A stretch of DNA of 64,000 nucleotides from positions 1 through 64,000 of the IMG/VR virus record IMGVR_UViG_3300010885_055964, one strand, 5' to 3'. Origin of the DNA: a virus. A program made the position numbers and the translations under genes. The notes beneath the pieces are model-generated. The model ran no database searches, was not told the DNA's origin, and was given only the letters and a program-made list of their open reading frames with translations. Shown piece after piece: positions 34,766 to 44,508 of the stretch (its first letter is position 1; each line of letters starts with the position of its first letter).

Positions 34766-35881
34766 TCATACTTCTTCGGTTGATTCCAAAGAATATATCT
34801 CGTCACCTTCATGTACCACTTCAGAGTTACACCTTGTTAGGATTGCTATATCTAAATCTTTGATATTATTACTGTCATCTCTTATCCATGCAGCGAACAT
34901 ATCATTGTTAGTAGTTGGTATATGAGATTGCTTATCCGATTCTTTAGATATTTTTACCTGCTTATTGTATAAATCCATCCATCTAACACTATTAGCCCCT
35001 AGAGCTAATATTCTTGTTTTTAAATCATTCTTTTCATTAGGAGTATATTCTCTTTGTAATGCGATTCTTACTATACAATTTTGGATATCTTGTTGTGTTT
35101 TATTATCTATTTCTGTGTCTAATATGGTTGTGAACTGTGGAGGAGCAGTTAGTTCTGGGAAGAATTTTTCACCAGCTCTCCATATATTAATGAATTTATG
35201 TGTGTCTGCCTCTGTATCGTAAACATAGAATCCATGTGGTACGTCCCCCTCATCGAATTTAAAAGGAATTGGGGAACCTGGATACCATACATTATCTCCT
35301 ATCTGTTGCTTACTATGGAAATGTCCAGTATAAATCCTATGAAATGGCATACCTTCGAAAGATACTATAGACCAATCTTTGATCAAGAAACAGGTATTAA
35401 GTGTAGCGCTGCGAACTCCAATATGTGTGAGTAGATTATCTGTAGGTAAAAATGATGGATGCTTGATGATCGATTTAATAACTTTCATATATGTCTTTTC
35501 GTACGTTATGAATGGCACTATCCAAAATCTGGTACCTTGTATTTCTAAGATGCATATGTCTTCTATTACAGTTAGATGTTTACGTAATGGCGAAAGGCTA
35601 TTGATTTCCCAAGAATGTCTTAAGAACATATCATGGTTACCAGGAAACACGACCCATTGTTGATTATATTGTTCTTTGGTTTGCTCGAAGAAAGCACAGA
35701 CCTTGGAATTGATATCTATTTCTATCGATTGTCTATTATGATATAGGTCACCTAGAACTATGATGGTATCTATGCCAAAAACTCGGCAATATTCTCTGAT
35801 TACTCGGCAAGCCCACAATATATCATCTGTACGGCCAGGCACACCAAAATGAATATCTGCTGTGATACATATCTTTGCCAT
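34766..35881 (-). CDS. sbcD: SbcD/Mre11-like nuclease (gp47-type)
   Basis: 371 residues; GAGGAG upstream. ITADIHFG (D-x-H), VLGDLYHNR (GD-x-x-H), FPGNHD (GNHD), THIGV and YTGHFHSKQ (GHxH) give the full metallophosphoesterase set of Mre11/SbcD. YPGSPIPFKFDEGD matches the capping region. With SbcC encoded at 40003 it forms the double-strand end processing complex used in phage recombination-dependent replication. Confidence 0.9.
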   Translation of the reverse strand: MAKICITADIHFGVPGRTDDILWACRVIREYCRVFGIDTIIVLGDLYHNRQSIEIDINSKVCAFFEQTKEQYNQQWVVFPGNHDMFLRHSWEINSLSPLRKHLTVIEDICILEIQGTRFWIVPFITYEKTYMKVIKSIIKHPSFLPTDNLLTHIGVRSATLNTCFLIKDWSIVSFEGMPFHRIYTGHFHSKQQIGDNVWYPGSPIPFKFDEGDVPHGFYVYDTEADTHKFINIWRAGEKFFPELTAPPQFTTILDTEIDNKTQQDIQNCIVRIALQREYTPNEKNDLKTRILALGANSVRWMDLYNKQVKISKESDKQSHIPTTNNDMFAAWIRDDSNNIKDLDIAILTRCNSEVVHEGDEIYSLESTEEV

Positions 35882-35957
35882 TTTTACTCCTCTATATTGA
35901 TAGGATGACTTTAATTAATTCTAATACATGTAGGCTCTGGATATAGTGATACACAAT

Positions 35958-37013
35958 ATGCCAATAAATAAATTAACTATAAAAGATAGAAAAACTATTT
36001 ATAGTTACGTGGAGATATTTAATACCTTATATGAGGATTTTGGAATTAAATTGTTCGCTATTGGTGGGACATTATTAGGTGCGATGCGAGAACATGACGT
36101 GATTGAATGGGATGATGATATAGATTATGGTTTGTGTGTAGATGATTTTAAGAAGATGTACGATACGAAGCTTATAAGATTTTTAAATGACAGAGGGTTG
36201 GTCTTATTTAAAAAGAAAGGAATCAAATATGACCACATTTGGCATTTGTTTAAAACAAATACGGGCTTTAGACAAGACGATGTGATAAACATAACCCATT
36301 CCGATTACCATAATATAATGGGTCACAGGCATGGCGATGTGATACCTGAGAATAATATCTGTGCTGATATGTTTGGGTATCAATTATATGATGGTCGATA
36401 TTACTTAAAAAGGGATGGAAAGTACATTCAACCTATATCCTCGAGTGCTATTGAACATGATTTGGTCAAATACCAATTTGGTAAAACTAATATTTTTTCT
36501 ATATGTGAGCCTACGGTTTATCTTACCACTACTTATGGTCCTGATTGGATGACTCCCAAGGCACACCAAGTACATCGCAAACATTTTATAAGAGATAACG
36601 TTGATATAATATATATTATTGGTGTCTTCGACGTGTTGCATTCCGGTCATTATAATTTGTTTCATAGATGCAAATCTTCGAATTGTAAGATAATTATAGG
36701 CGTGTGCTCAGATAGGTTGGTACGATTGACAAAAGGACTTGAATGCTTATTTGATCAACAGCTCAGATCTAGCATGATTGAGCGATTGGACATTGTACAA
36801 CAAGTAATAATATATGATGAAATGGATCAGTCTATTAATCTGATAAGACACAATGTGGATGTCTTTGTAGTCCCGCCTGATTATGGTAGTTTAGAGGGCC
36901 ACGCTCAAGGCTTGTTATTGTGTGATAGGTTAGGAATCAAGGTGCAAAGATTACCGAGAACCAATGGGATTAGTAGCTCGCATATCAAAGAAGCGATAAG
37001 AAAGTCGATGTAG
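35958..37013 (+). CDS. LicD-type phosphotransferase fused to a cytidylyltransferase
   Basis: 351 residues from ATG 35958 (a GTG at 35946 is possible). Residues ~10-200: LicD/FKTN-like nucleotidyl/phosphotransferase with FAIGGTLLGAMREHDVIEWDDDIDYG, the family's DDxD core. Residues ~215-351: TagD/GCT-like cytidylyltransferase with IGVFDVLHSGHYNLF (HxGH) and the ISSSHIK C-terminal motif. LicD enzymes transfer phosphocholine or similar groups to glycans and the second domain makes the CDP-activated donor, so one chain may do both steps. It heads a plus-strand operon with a methyltransferase. Confidence 0.82.
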   Translation: MPINKLTIKDRKTIYSYVEIFNTLYEDFGIKLFAIGGTLLGAMREHDVIEWDDDIDYGLCVDDFKKMYDTKLIRFLNDRGLVLFKKKGIKYDHIWHLFKTNTGFRQDDVINITHSDYHNIMGHRHGDVIPENNICADMFGYQLYDGRYYLKRDGKYIQPISSSAIEHDLVKYQFGKTNIFSICEPTVYLTTTYGPDWMTPKAHQVHRKHFIRDNVDIIYIIGVFDVLHSGHYNLFHRCKSSNCKIIIGVCSDRLVRLTKGLECLFDQQLRSSMIERLDIVQQVIIYDEMDQSINLIRHNVDVFVVPPDYGSLEGHAQGLLLCDRLGIKVQRLPRTNGISSSHIKEAIRKSM

Positions 37014-37015
37014 TA

Positions 37016-37666
37016 ATGACTAAAGATCAGATCAACTTAGAGACAGTAGCCCGTCTTTTTTGGCAATCTAGGTCTACATATCCTAACTATGGGTTTATTA
37101 AGAGAAGAAGGTTTTATGAGGTGTCATATATTCTTGAGAAAGTAAGCTTTAAGCGTATCGATAAATTAGTAGATTTAGGTTGTGGTGATGGTGGTTTGGT
37201 TAAATGCTTAGATAACTTTTTAGATATCGGCCACATATATTGTTATGACTATTCTGTTTCTCTGATGGATAATATATATGATCCTAAAATCGACAAGCAT
37301 CTATTCGACATAAATGATTTTGCTTATTATAGGAATCTACCCAAGTGTGATTTATTAGTGTTCGGGGGCGTTCTTAATTTCATGTTTGATGATCGTGTGG
37401 CCGTACATTTGTTGGCTCATTTCGATGCTGAGCATATTTTTATCAGGTGTCCTTGTACACAAAAGCCAGATGATGAGGTGGTTAATGTATTCAGTGACCA
37501 ATTGAATTCTTACTACTCGAGCGTGTATAGGACAGTAAAAAATACTATACGATTAATTGAGCAATCTGGCTTGACGATAAATCAGTGTGTCAGAATTTAT
37601 CCTGATGATATAGAGAGCAGCTTTGGTACTAAGCAACAGATGTTTTACTGCACCAGAAAAGGGTAA
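37016..37666 (+). CDS. SAM-dependent methyltransferase
   Basis: 216 residues, 2 bases after the LicD fusion, so coupled. DKLVDLGCGDGGLVKCL (~residues 52-68) is motif I, HIYCYDYS the next acidic strand, and CDLLVFGGVLNFM the post-motif strand. It probably methylates a product of the upstream glycan enzyme, or the phosphocholine-like head group. Confidence 0.75.
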   Translation: MTKDQINLETVARLFWQSRSTYPNYGFIKRRRFYEVSYILEKVSFKRIDKLVDLGCGDGGLVKCLDNFLDIGHIYCYDYSVSLMDNIYDPKIDKHLFDINDFAYYRNLPKCDLLVFGGVLNFMFDDRVAVHLLAHFDAEHIFIRCPCTQKPDDEVVNVFSDQLNSYYSSVYRTVKNTIRLIEQSGLTINQCVRIYPDDIESSFGTKQQMFYCTRKG

Positions 37667-37671
37667 ATTAA

Positions 37672-38160
37672 ATGTTTAATGCCGCACTAATATCTTTAAC
37701 AGGCGGGCAGTCATACAAGTCAGTCGAAATATGTGAGTTTAAAGATTTTGATAAGTTGGGTATCCAACCAATATTAGGTCAAAGTACTTCTTGTTTTTAC
37801 AGTGACCGCAAATGTATTGTATTGCATAATTGGTCTATTGCTTTGATTCATTTAAATAAAGATCATATCAAGTCTGGTATATATATAAATAGGTTGATTT
37901 TGTCAGGTGGTATTTCTTTTTCTGATGTTACGTTGATAGACCAATCTAGATTAGGTGATCTGAATATTCCTGATTATTTTAATAATGAACAAAACCAATT
38001 CACATTTTCGCACAGAGAAGGAACGTTTTTGACCAATTCTAATCATGTGATCACGGCGGATATGCCTAATAATAGATTTGTTGGATTGACTAAGAAGTTC
38101 AGTTATAGCCAGAAAACCGTCAAGCAGAGTATACAACCTAGAATCAATAATGCTAAATAG
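37672..38160 (+). CDS. Hypothetical protein
   Basis: 162 residues, six bases after the methyltransferase. Mixed alpha/beta with repeated short strands (CIVLHNWSIALIHL, GIYINRLILSGGISF). No motif recognised. A role with its two operon partners is likely only by position. Confidence 0.5.
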   Translation: MFNAALISLTGGQSYKSVEICEFKDFDKLGIQPILGQSTSCFYSDRKCIVLHNWSIALIHLNKDHIKSGIYINRLILSGGISFSDVTLIDQSRLGDLNIPDYFNNEQNQFTFSHREGTFLTNSNHVITADMPNNRFVGLTKKFSYSQKTVKQSIQPRINNAK

Positions 38161-38203
38161 ATTAGGTCGATTGCCACATATTACGTGTATTTGACATAAA
38201 CAC

Positions 38204-38272
38204 ACCCGTCGTACCTCTCCCATCTACGGAAGGTGACGTACATCAAGGACGGGTTTATATTCTCGATTAATA
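38204..38272 (+). promoter_or_regulatory. Possible sigma70-type promoter with overlapping inverted repeat
   Basis: GTGACG (38233-38238), a 17-base spacer and TATATT (38256-38261) resemble a -35/-10 pair upstream of the helicase. An inverted repeat ACCCGTC (38204-38210) / GACGGGT (38248-38254) spans the -35 and the spacer, which could be an operator or a transcript hairpin. Similarity to consensus is partial. Confidence 0.35.
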
Positions 38273-38282
38273 GGACCATTTC

Positions 38283-40001
38283 ATGTTACAGCTTGATTGT
38301 ATAGACCAGCACTTTCCAAAGGCTACTTATCGAGAAGGTCAGAAGGAATCTATACAGTTCGCTGTTGAAGCTTTCAATTCTGGTAAAAAGGTAGTCATAC
38401 TCGAATGCCCAACTGGCAGTGGTAAGTCAGCTATAGGCATGACTTTAGCTAATATGTTTGGAAACAGCTACTATTTAACCATAACTAAAATATTACAGGA
38501 TCAGTTAGTCGATGACTTTGGTGATGCTATTGTGGAACTTAAAGGAAGAAATGCTTATCCTTGCACATTCTATGACAGATATGGTGCCAAGCTAGTAGAA
38601 AGAAAACTGTGGTCGACAGATCAACTAGATAGACTTAGAGATAAAGCTAATTGTTCGAGTGGATTTTGTCGCACTAAATTCAACCAAGGTGATGATAAGT
38701 TCAAATGCAGTAAGTGTTTTTTGGAATCAGGTGTAGACGGTAACCCAAAGCCAAAAGGTGAATTAAAACAGCTACCAGTTGGCATGCAATATAGTGCGTG
38801 TCCTTACTATGAACAAGTTTACAAGGCGATCCGCTCTAGCAGAGTGGTTATGAACTTCTCTAGCTTTTTATTTCAGACTCAGATGACCAAGAGGTTCGAT
38901 CTACCTAGAGATTTAATGATTATAGATGAATGTCATAATATTGAACCACAGTTACTAGAGTTCGTTAGTTTTAGCATTAATGATCAGCATTTAAGCACAG
39001 CTGGTATTCAAATTCCGGAATTAGATACGGCTAAAGAATATAGAGATTGGATGTTAGAAGCTAGCATCAAAGAAGTCTTATTTGATCGTATCAAATTAGC
39101 TTCTAGCCAAGGTGACGCAAAATTAGAAGATGATTTATCTAGATCGCTCAAAAAGTACCAGATGTTTATTGATAATATGCAGGAAGAAGATGCAGAATGG
39201 ATATGTGAATACGAGCAAGTCGGCAGCCATGTATCAGCTTATCGTAAGGTAACTCTTAAGCCTGTCTTTGTAAAGAAATTCGTTCATAAGTTACTATTCA
39301 AGTATGCTACTAATATTTTAATGATGAGTGCTACAGTGTTGGATGTGAATGTTATGTGTGGTGCGTTGGGTATAGATAGAGAACATGTGGCTGCTTACCG
39401 CGTTAAGAATAGGTTTCCTAAAGCTAATAGACCAATATTTCTTCAAACTGTTGCTAAGATGACTGGTGGTAAGCAAAGGATGGCAGAGTGGGGTCCGCCT
39501 TTACTAAAGAAAGTGGTAGAAATAGTACGCAAGCACCAGGGCCAGAAGGGTATTATACATACGCATAATTTCGCTATCATGGATATTATATTAAATAAGA
39601 GTGACCCTGATGTGCGAAAGAGATTTCTGGATCAGCGAGATTTTAAAGACAAGAAAGAATTAATACAATACCACAGTCAGTCAAAGCAAGACACTGTGCT
39701 TGTAGCCCCAGCAATGCACGAAGGAGTAGATCTAATAGGAGATCTAAGTAGATTCCAAATAATATGCAAGGTTCCTTATCCTAATTGCTTTGATGATAAG
39801 CAATTAGCACGTAGGGTAGAATTAGATAGAAAGTATTACACTTGGTTGACTACATTAAAGCTAATTCAATCTTATGGCCGATCGATTAGAAGTGTAGAAG
39901 ATCGTGCCGATACATACATTTTAGATGAGTCAATTTACAAACTACTCAAGGACGCGGGTAAGATGATTCCCGCTTGGTTCACCGAAGCCATAGTGGAATA
40001 A
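38283..40001 (+). CDS. XPD/DinG-like superfamily 2 helicase
   Basis: 572 residues. Walker A ECPTGSGKSAIG (~residues 40-51), DECHN (Walker B, ~216), and the late QSYGRSIRSVEDRADTYILD (motif VI). Between motifs I and II four Cys-containing stretches (NCSSGFC, KCSKC, SACPYYEQ) fit the 4Fe-4S cluster of XPD/DinG/FancJ helicases. 5'-3' helicase for repair, replication fork restart or D-loop removal. AGGA precedes the ATG. It ends 1 base before SbcC, so co-expressed. Confidence 0.85.
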   Translation: MLQLDCIDQHFPKATYREGQKESIQFAVEAFNSGKKVVILECPTGSGKSAIGMTLANMFGNSYYLTITKILQDQLVDDFGDAIVELKGRNAYPCTFYDRYGAKLVERKLWSTDQLDRLRDKANCSSGFCRTKFNQGDDKFKCSKCFLESGVDGNPKPKGELKQLPVGMQYSACPYYEQVYKAIRSSRVVMNFSSFLFQTQMTKRFDLPRDLMIIDECHNIEPQLLEFVSFSINDQHLSTAGIQIPELDTAKEYRDWMLEASIKEVLFDRIKLASSQGDAKLEDDLSRSLKKYQMFIDNMQEEDAEWICEYEQVGSHVSAYRKVTLKPVFVKKFVHKLLFKYATNILMMSATVLDVNVMCGALGIDREHVAAYRVKNRFPKANRPIFLQTVAKMTGGKQRMAEWGPPLLKKVVEIVRKHQGQKGIIHTHNFAIMDIILNKSDPDVRKRFLDQRDFKDKKELIQYHSQSKQDTVLVAPAMHEGVDLIGDLSRFQIICKVPYPNCFDDKQLARRVELDRKYYTWLTTLKLIQSYGRSIRSVEDRADTYILDESIYKLLKDAGKMIPAWFTEAIVE

Positions 40002-40002
40002 A

Positions 40003-41835
40003 ATGTTAGAAATCAAAAGTGTCGAATGGCGTAACTTTATGTCTTACGGTGATTACGATACCGTTATAGACATAGATACTTTAGGACAATGCTTAATAAC
40101 TGGTGAAGTAATTGGCCAAGATAAATTGGTATATGACGAAAGTAATATCATCAAGAAATCGAATGGTGCGGGTAAGTCTACTATTCCGAATGTTATATTA
40201 TGGACTCTGTTTGGTCGCACTATGCATTCTCATAACCCAGGCGACAAAGTAATCAATTGGTTTACTGGCTCTGATTGCAGATGCAAAGTCACATTCACCA
40301 ATGGCGATTACATCATTCGGACAAGGAAATCCGATGGTAAAAACGAATTAGCTTTGGTTAAGGATGGAGATGAAACCAATCTGGTTTCAGATACGCTTTC
40401 TACTCTTAAAAATCAACAGAAGTTGATTAATCAAATATTCGATCTTGATTGGGAGTTATTATGTGGTTCCATGTTCTTCAATCAATATAGTAAACCATGG
40501 ATGGAAATGGCTGATTCTACTAGGAAGAAAGCAATTGAGAGAGCTTTACATGTAGATAGATTTGAATATAGAGCTAAAGTAGCAAAGAATAAAAAAGACT
40601 ATTTAGACAACCAAGTAGAATCCAAAAAACGAGAAATAGATGACCTCAATAGGGAGACTGACCGATTATCACAGGAGCTTATTAGAGTTAAGCAAGCTTG
40701 CGAGAGCTTTGATACGAGTAGAAGTGAGCGGAAACAAAAAGCTTTGGAAAATGCAGCATTAGCACAGAAGAATAGAGACGATATAACCAAACCCGATTTG
40801 GAAAAATTAAGAGCCAAGTGGGACATAGTCAAAAAAGTCCGTGAAAAAATCCAGATTATGCAGGATCAGGCTAATGATCTGTCTAGATCTATAGCTACAT
40901 TAGAAGGATCGGTTTCAAGCGATAGACAAAAAATATCTTTATGGCGTTCTAAAGCTGGAAAGATATGCAGCAGCTGTGAGCAGTCTGTGCCCGACGGCCA
41001 TACCCATGACAAGATCAAGCCTTATGAAGACCATTTAGCTGAAACGTTATCCAAGATAACTGAGAAGCAGGAGTCTGCCACTCAAGTAGCTGCAATGATG
41101 GATAAGGCTAAGCAGTTATTAAAGGATAAAACTCCTGATATGACTATGAGCGATGCTGCTTCTATTATTGACAGATGGAACATACAAGATAAAGACATAC
41201 AGAGATACCTTGATCTTGCCAAGGAGATACAGACAGAAGACAATCCGCACCAAAAGTCTATTAATAACGTTGAGCTGCTTATACAAAAAATAACCGTTAA
41301 ATTAGCTGAAGCTCATAGTGAAATAGAAAAATTAGATTATCTTAATAGGCATTACCATTATGTGTACAAGGCGTGGAGCGATCGTACCAAAATTAAGAGC
41401 TTTGTGTTTAAAGAGCATATACCTTATATCAATGAGAGGCTCAAGCATTATTTGAATGTTTTTGGTTTAGACATACAGATCGAATTAACTGCAGCATTGG
41501 GTATCAGTAGTAACCTATGGGGATACGAGTTTGAGTCAGGTGGTGAACGTAAAAGAACTGACGTTGCTTTTATGCTTTCGATGTTTGACTTTCACGAGCA
41601 GATGTATGGCCGTCAATCGAACTTATTGGTGTTAGATGAGGTCGACGGCAGGTTAGATGACGATGGTATAGATTCTCTAATCAATATCATCAAGAATGAC
41701 CTGGCACCCAAGGTAGAATCGGTGTTGATCATATCACATAGAAATATGATGCATGACACTTTTGCCAGAGAACTAGTGGTTAAACGTGAGGGGGCTGATG
41801 ATTTTAGAGGTTTTTCTCGTTTAGAACTGGTATAA
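40003..41835 (+). CDS. sbcC: SbcC/Rad50-like recombination ATPase (gp46-type)
   Basis: 610 residues. N-terminal LEIKSVEWRNFMSYG and NGAGKSTIPN (Walker A), long coiled-coil arms (residues ~200-420) joined by the zinc hook CSSCEQSVPDGHTHDK (~322-337), then the C-terminal ATPase half with FESGGERKRTDVAF signature and LLVLDEVDGRLDDDG (Walker B). Size is like T4 gp46. Partners with the SbcD homolog at 34766, although on the opposite strand 4 kb away. Confidence 0.9.
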   Translation: MLEIKSVEWRNFMSYGDYDTVIDIDTLGQCLITGEVIGQDKLVYDESNIIKKSNGAGKSTIPNVILWTLFGRTMHSHNPGDKVINWFTGSDCRCKVTFTNGDYIIRTRKSDGKNELALVKDGDETNLVSDTLSTLKNQQKLINQIFDLDWELLCGSMFFNQYSKPWMEMADSTRKKAIERALHVDRFEYRAKVAKNKKDYLDNQVESKKREIDDLNRETDRLSQELIRVKQACESFDTSRSERKQKALENAALAQKNRDDITKPDLEKLRAKWDIVKKVREKIQIMQDQANDLSRSIATLEGSVSSDRQKISLWRSKAGKICSSCEQSVPDGHTHDKIKPYEDHLAETLSKITEKQESATQVAAMMDKAKQLLKDKTPDMTMSDAASIIDRWNIQDKDIQRYLDLAKEIQTEDNPHQKSINNVELLIQKITVKLAEAHSEIEKLDYLNRHYHYVYKAWSDRTKIKSFVFKEHIPYINERLKHYLNVFGLDIQIELTAALGISSNLWGYEFESGGERKRTDVAFMLSMFDFHEQMYGRQSNLLVLDEVDGRLDDDGIDSLINIIKNDLAPKVESVLIISHRNMMHDTFARELVVKREGADDFRGFSRLELV

Positions 41836-41892
41836 ATATATCTTTTAGCATATTACTAACCAAATATATATTGATAGAAATAGGAGCCAAAG

Positions 41893-42432
41893 ATGGATTC
41901 TTACGTCACAGATAGAATCAGGTATAGAGCGAATGCAGAGGTAGTACGTCGTCTGTTGATTAAATACTTTATGGAAAAGGGATATAATGAGTCATTTGAT
42001 AGGCAATTATACCCATGTATAATACAGGATCTACCTATGGTTATACCAGTATTATCTTCTAAGGTAGAAATAATTCCTCATATGGAAAATTTAGATAATA
42101 TACAAGGCAAAGCTGTTCTAGGATGGAATCTATTTGTGCTCGGAAATCAGCGAATGTATCTAGGTGACACATATCACAACGACCTGCAAACATTAGCTAG
42201 ACAAATCAAATCTAAGACTTTTTTGATACCTGAGGGAGTTAATCCTAATGCTACAAGGTTATCGACACCTCGCCGCATTATTCATTTTATAATGCGGGCG
42301 TTACAAGGTCATGAGGGAGGGTACGTAGATTTAGCTGCTCCCACTCACACGAACACTTTCCGAATGGGTGCTAATTTCAACGGCTTGGGTATGCAACCTC
42401 AGTTTTATAACCGTAGCGGATATGGGACTTAA
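41893..42432 (+). CDS. Hypothetical protein
   Basis: 179 residues with AGGAG before the ATG. Helical N-terminus, a central beta section (KVEIIPHMENL, KAVLGWNLFVLGNQRMYLG) and a Gly/Asn-rich C-terminus. Not recognised. It ends five bases before the deoxyribosyltransferase-like start. Confidence 0.55.
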   Translation: MDSYVTDRIRYRANAEVVRRLLIKYFMEKGYNESFDRQLYPCIIQDLPMVIPVLSSKVEIIPHMENLDNIQGKAVLGWNLFVLGNQRMYLGDTYHNDLQTLARQIKSKTFLIPEGVNPNATRLSTPRRIIHFIMRALQGHEGGYVDLAAPTHTNTFRMGANFNGLGMQPQFYNRSGYGT

Positions 42433-42436
42433 AATC

Positions 42437-42859
42437 ATGCACATTGGAAAAGTATATGTAGCAGGTATGTTAGGAAATAATCAAGAGATCAGAATGATCC
42501 AAGATATGTTGAGAGCCAATCAAATACTAATAACATATGATTGGACCACTCACGGTCGGGTAAATGATAGAAGCCAACTTACAGAGATAGCAAAGAAAGA
42601 ACAACAAGGCGTGTCCGATTGCGATGTATTCTTTGCTGTATTGCCAGGCGGTGGAGGTACCCATTGTGAGCTTGGTATGGCTATAACACTAAATAAGCAG
42701 ATTATATTATTAGAAACTGGTAATGTAGAGGAGAAATCTTTTTATAATTTGCCAAATATTCACAGAATCCAAAACGTTGGTCCGGGTTATGAGTCGATAT
42801 ATGACGCCGTACGGCAGACAGTACTATTATTAAACCGTATCAATCAAAACGATAATTAG
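42437..42859 (+). CDS. Nucleoside 2-deoxyribosyltransferase-like protein
   Basis: 140 residues from MHIGKVYVAG. The first strand and glycine turn (VYVAGMLGN), the aspartate/aromatic stretch TYDWTTHG, DVFFAVLPGGGGTHCELGMAIT with the catalytic Glu in the GTxxELGxA motif, and IILLETG match the NDT/DUF4406 family, which cleaves or exchanges nucleobases on 2-deoxyribose. It may salvage or exchange bases for phage DNA synthesis, perhaps linked to purine modification. Confidence 0.72.
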   Translation: MHIGKVYVAGMLGNNQEIRMIQDMLRANQILITYDWTTHGRVNDRSQLTEIAKKEQQGVSDCDVFFAVLPGGGGTHCELGMAITLNKQIILLETGNVEEKSFYNLPNIHRIQNVGPGYESIYDAVRQTVLLLNRINQNDN

Positions 42860-42911
42860 AAGATAAAATATACTTCATACACAAACATAATATAAATAAT
42901 GGAGGATAATT

Positions 42912-44504
42912 ATGTTAGTATGGTCATTATCTGTGACTGTAACCTATACTGATGGTTCGTGGTCAGGTACTGATTATACTTATCATAGAGGCACATTGAT
43001 AATTAACGGTCCAGATGTAGCGTCACTTACGCGAGTCAAATCATTGTGGGCCATTCTGGGCATGAATCCTAGTTCAGAATCACCTACTAGAACCGACGTT
43101 ACGGACGTAGTTTTTAGGTTTATGTCAATCTATACTAACTCATATATTAACGTTCTAGGATCTAATGAATCGTTAGATATTCAATCTAACGATACCCAGG
43201 CCGTGATTCAAGCTTTGCAAAATAACCCTGAGTTTAGTGAAAAGTTTTTAAGCAATTCATATGCTTTGATATTTGGGGCAGATAATGAATCGGGCTTATA
43301 TACTTATCCTCAGAGTGTGACAGCAGACACGTCAGGAGTATACTCATTATCTCGTTTAGATGGCCAGAGTAATGTAATAGTAGTAAGAAAATTGAGCGGC
43401 TCCCAAATACTATGGACCACATCTTTAGATAGCTTGGCTGATCATTCACCTAGTCGTATTAGGATTAATCCAGTCGATGGCTATTTATATGTGCTCGTTG
43501 CCAGCGGTATCATTAAAATATCGCCGGATAACGGGAATGTGGCTTGGTCTTATTATGATCAAAACGGTGGCATTAATAACTTGTTCTATAGTATAGGATT
43601 TAAATCTAACGGCGATTTGATAACTGTTAGCAGCGGGAACGCCCCCTTTGCTGCTAACAAGATAATCATAGCGACTTGGAGGGGATTCTCTATTTCAGCA
43701 GTTAAGTTATCCGAACACGAAATATCATTAGCTGGACCTCGAGAATTATATATCAACGCTGATATTCTTGTGGATTCATCGGACAATGTCATAATACCAA
43801 TAGACTATTATAGTAATGGTTATGGTACTATGGTCGTAAAATGGAATACATCATCCGCCAGTGTAATTTGGCAATATAATATTTATGAATCTTATTACGA
43901 TGATCAAGATCAAGATTGCACTGCCTGTGGTATGGACGATTTAGGGAATATTTATATAAATGGTTATGGTAGAGGTCTAACTAAACTCAGTCCCGATGGT
44001 AATCTTATATGGGCCAGACTGATTAATAGATATATGCCGGGAATGGGTGTATTTAGCAATGGTGATTGTATAATGTATGGTGATCCAGGTAATGATTTAA
44101 GCCTAGTTAAAATAAATGCACAAGGAGCGATTGAGTGGGCCACGGTGATAACGTCTACTCATGATTTAGATAATGGTGGATGGTACCTGTCGGCTAATTC
44201 GATGGCTCAAGTAGTTAATAATAGATTGTATTTGGTAGCTGGATATACTGTTTATGGTGAACATGAATTAATTATTAATCTTGGCTCTAATCAGGATCTG
44301 GGCACATACTCAGCTATCGATGGCCTAAATACTTTAGATCTAACGTTTACAGATAATGCTAGCGATTTGAGTATCGAGACTGTAACGCCAGTAAATGATC
44401 ATATAAGCATTACACATGTGCCTTCGACTAACTTAGTAGAAGCTATGATCAATCCGATAATTGTTACGACTAGTCAGACAGTAACCAAGATAAGCATAGG
44501 GTAA
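42912..44504 (+). CDS. PQQ-like beta-propeller protein
   Basis: 530 residues; GGAGG 6 bases before the ATG. Repeated blades such as RIRINPVDGYLYVLVASGIIKISPDNGNVAWSYYD, and similar segments with DDLGNIYINGYGRGLTKLSPDGNLIWA, mark a beta-propeller from about residue 140 to 480. The N-terminal 100 residues look like a separate domain (a possible virion attachment piece) and no signal peptide is visible. Most likely a tail or fibre accessory binding a surface glycan. Confidence 0.7.
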   Translation: MLVWSLSVTVTYTDGSWSGTDYTYHRGTLIINGPDVASLTRVKSLWAILGMNPSSESPTRTDVTDVVFRFMSIYTNSYINVLGSNESLDIQSNDTQAVIQALQNNPEFSEKFLSNSYALIFGADNESGLYTYPQSVTADTSGVYSLSRLDGQSNVIVVRKLSGSQILWTTSLDSLADHSPSRIRINPVDGYLYVLVASGIIKISPDNGNVAWSYYDQNGGINNLFYSIGFKSNGDLITVSSGNAPFAANKIIIATWRGFSISAVKLSEHEISLAGPRELYINADILVDSSDNVIIPIDYYSNGYGTMVVKWNTSSASVIWQYNIYESYYDDQDQDCTACGMDDLGNIYINGYGRGLTKLSPDGNLIWARLINRYMPGMGVFSNGDCIMYGDPGNDLSLVKINAQGAIEWATVITSTHDLDNGGWYLSANSMAQVVNNRLYLVAGYTVYGEHELIINLGSNQDLGTYSAIDGLNTLDLTFTDNASDLSIETVTPVNDHISITHVPSTNLVEAMINPIIVTTSQTVTKISIG

Positions 44505-44508
44505 GAAC

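Noticed and set aside
41831-42898. T4-like late promoters TATAAATA at 41831-41838 and 42891-42898
   Set aside because: The octamer is expected several times by chance in 64 kb of AT-rich DNA, and at 42891 the transcript would begin inside the ribosome binding site.
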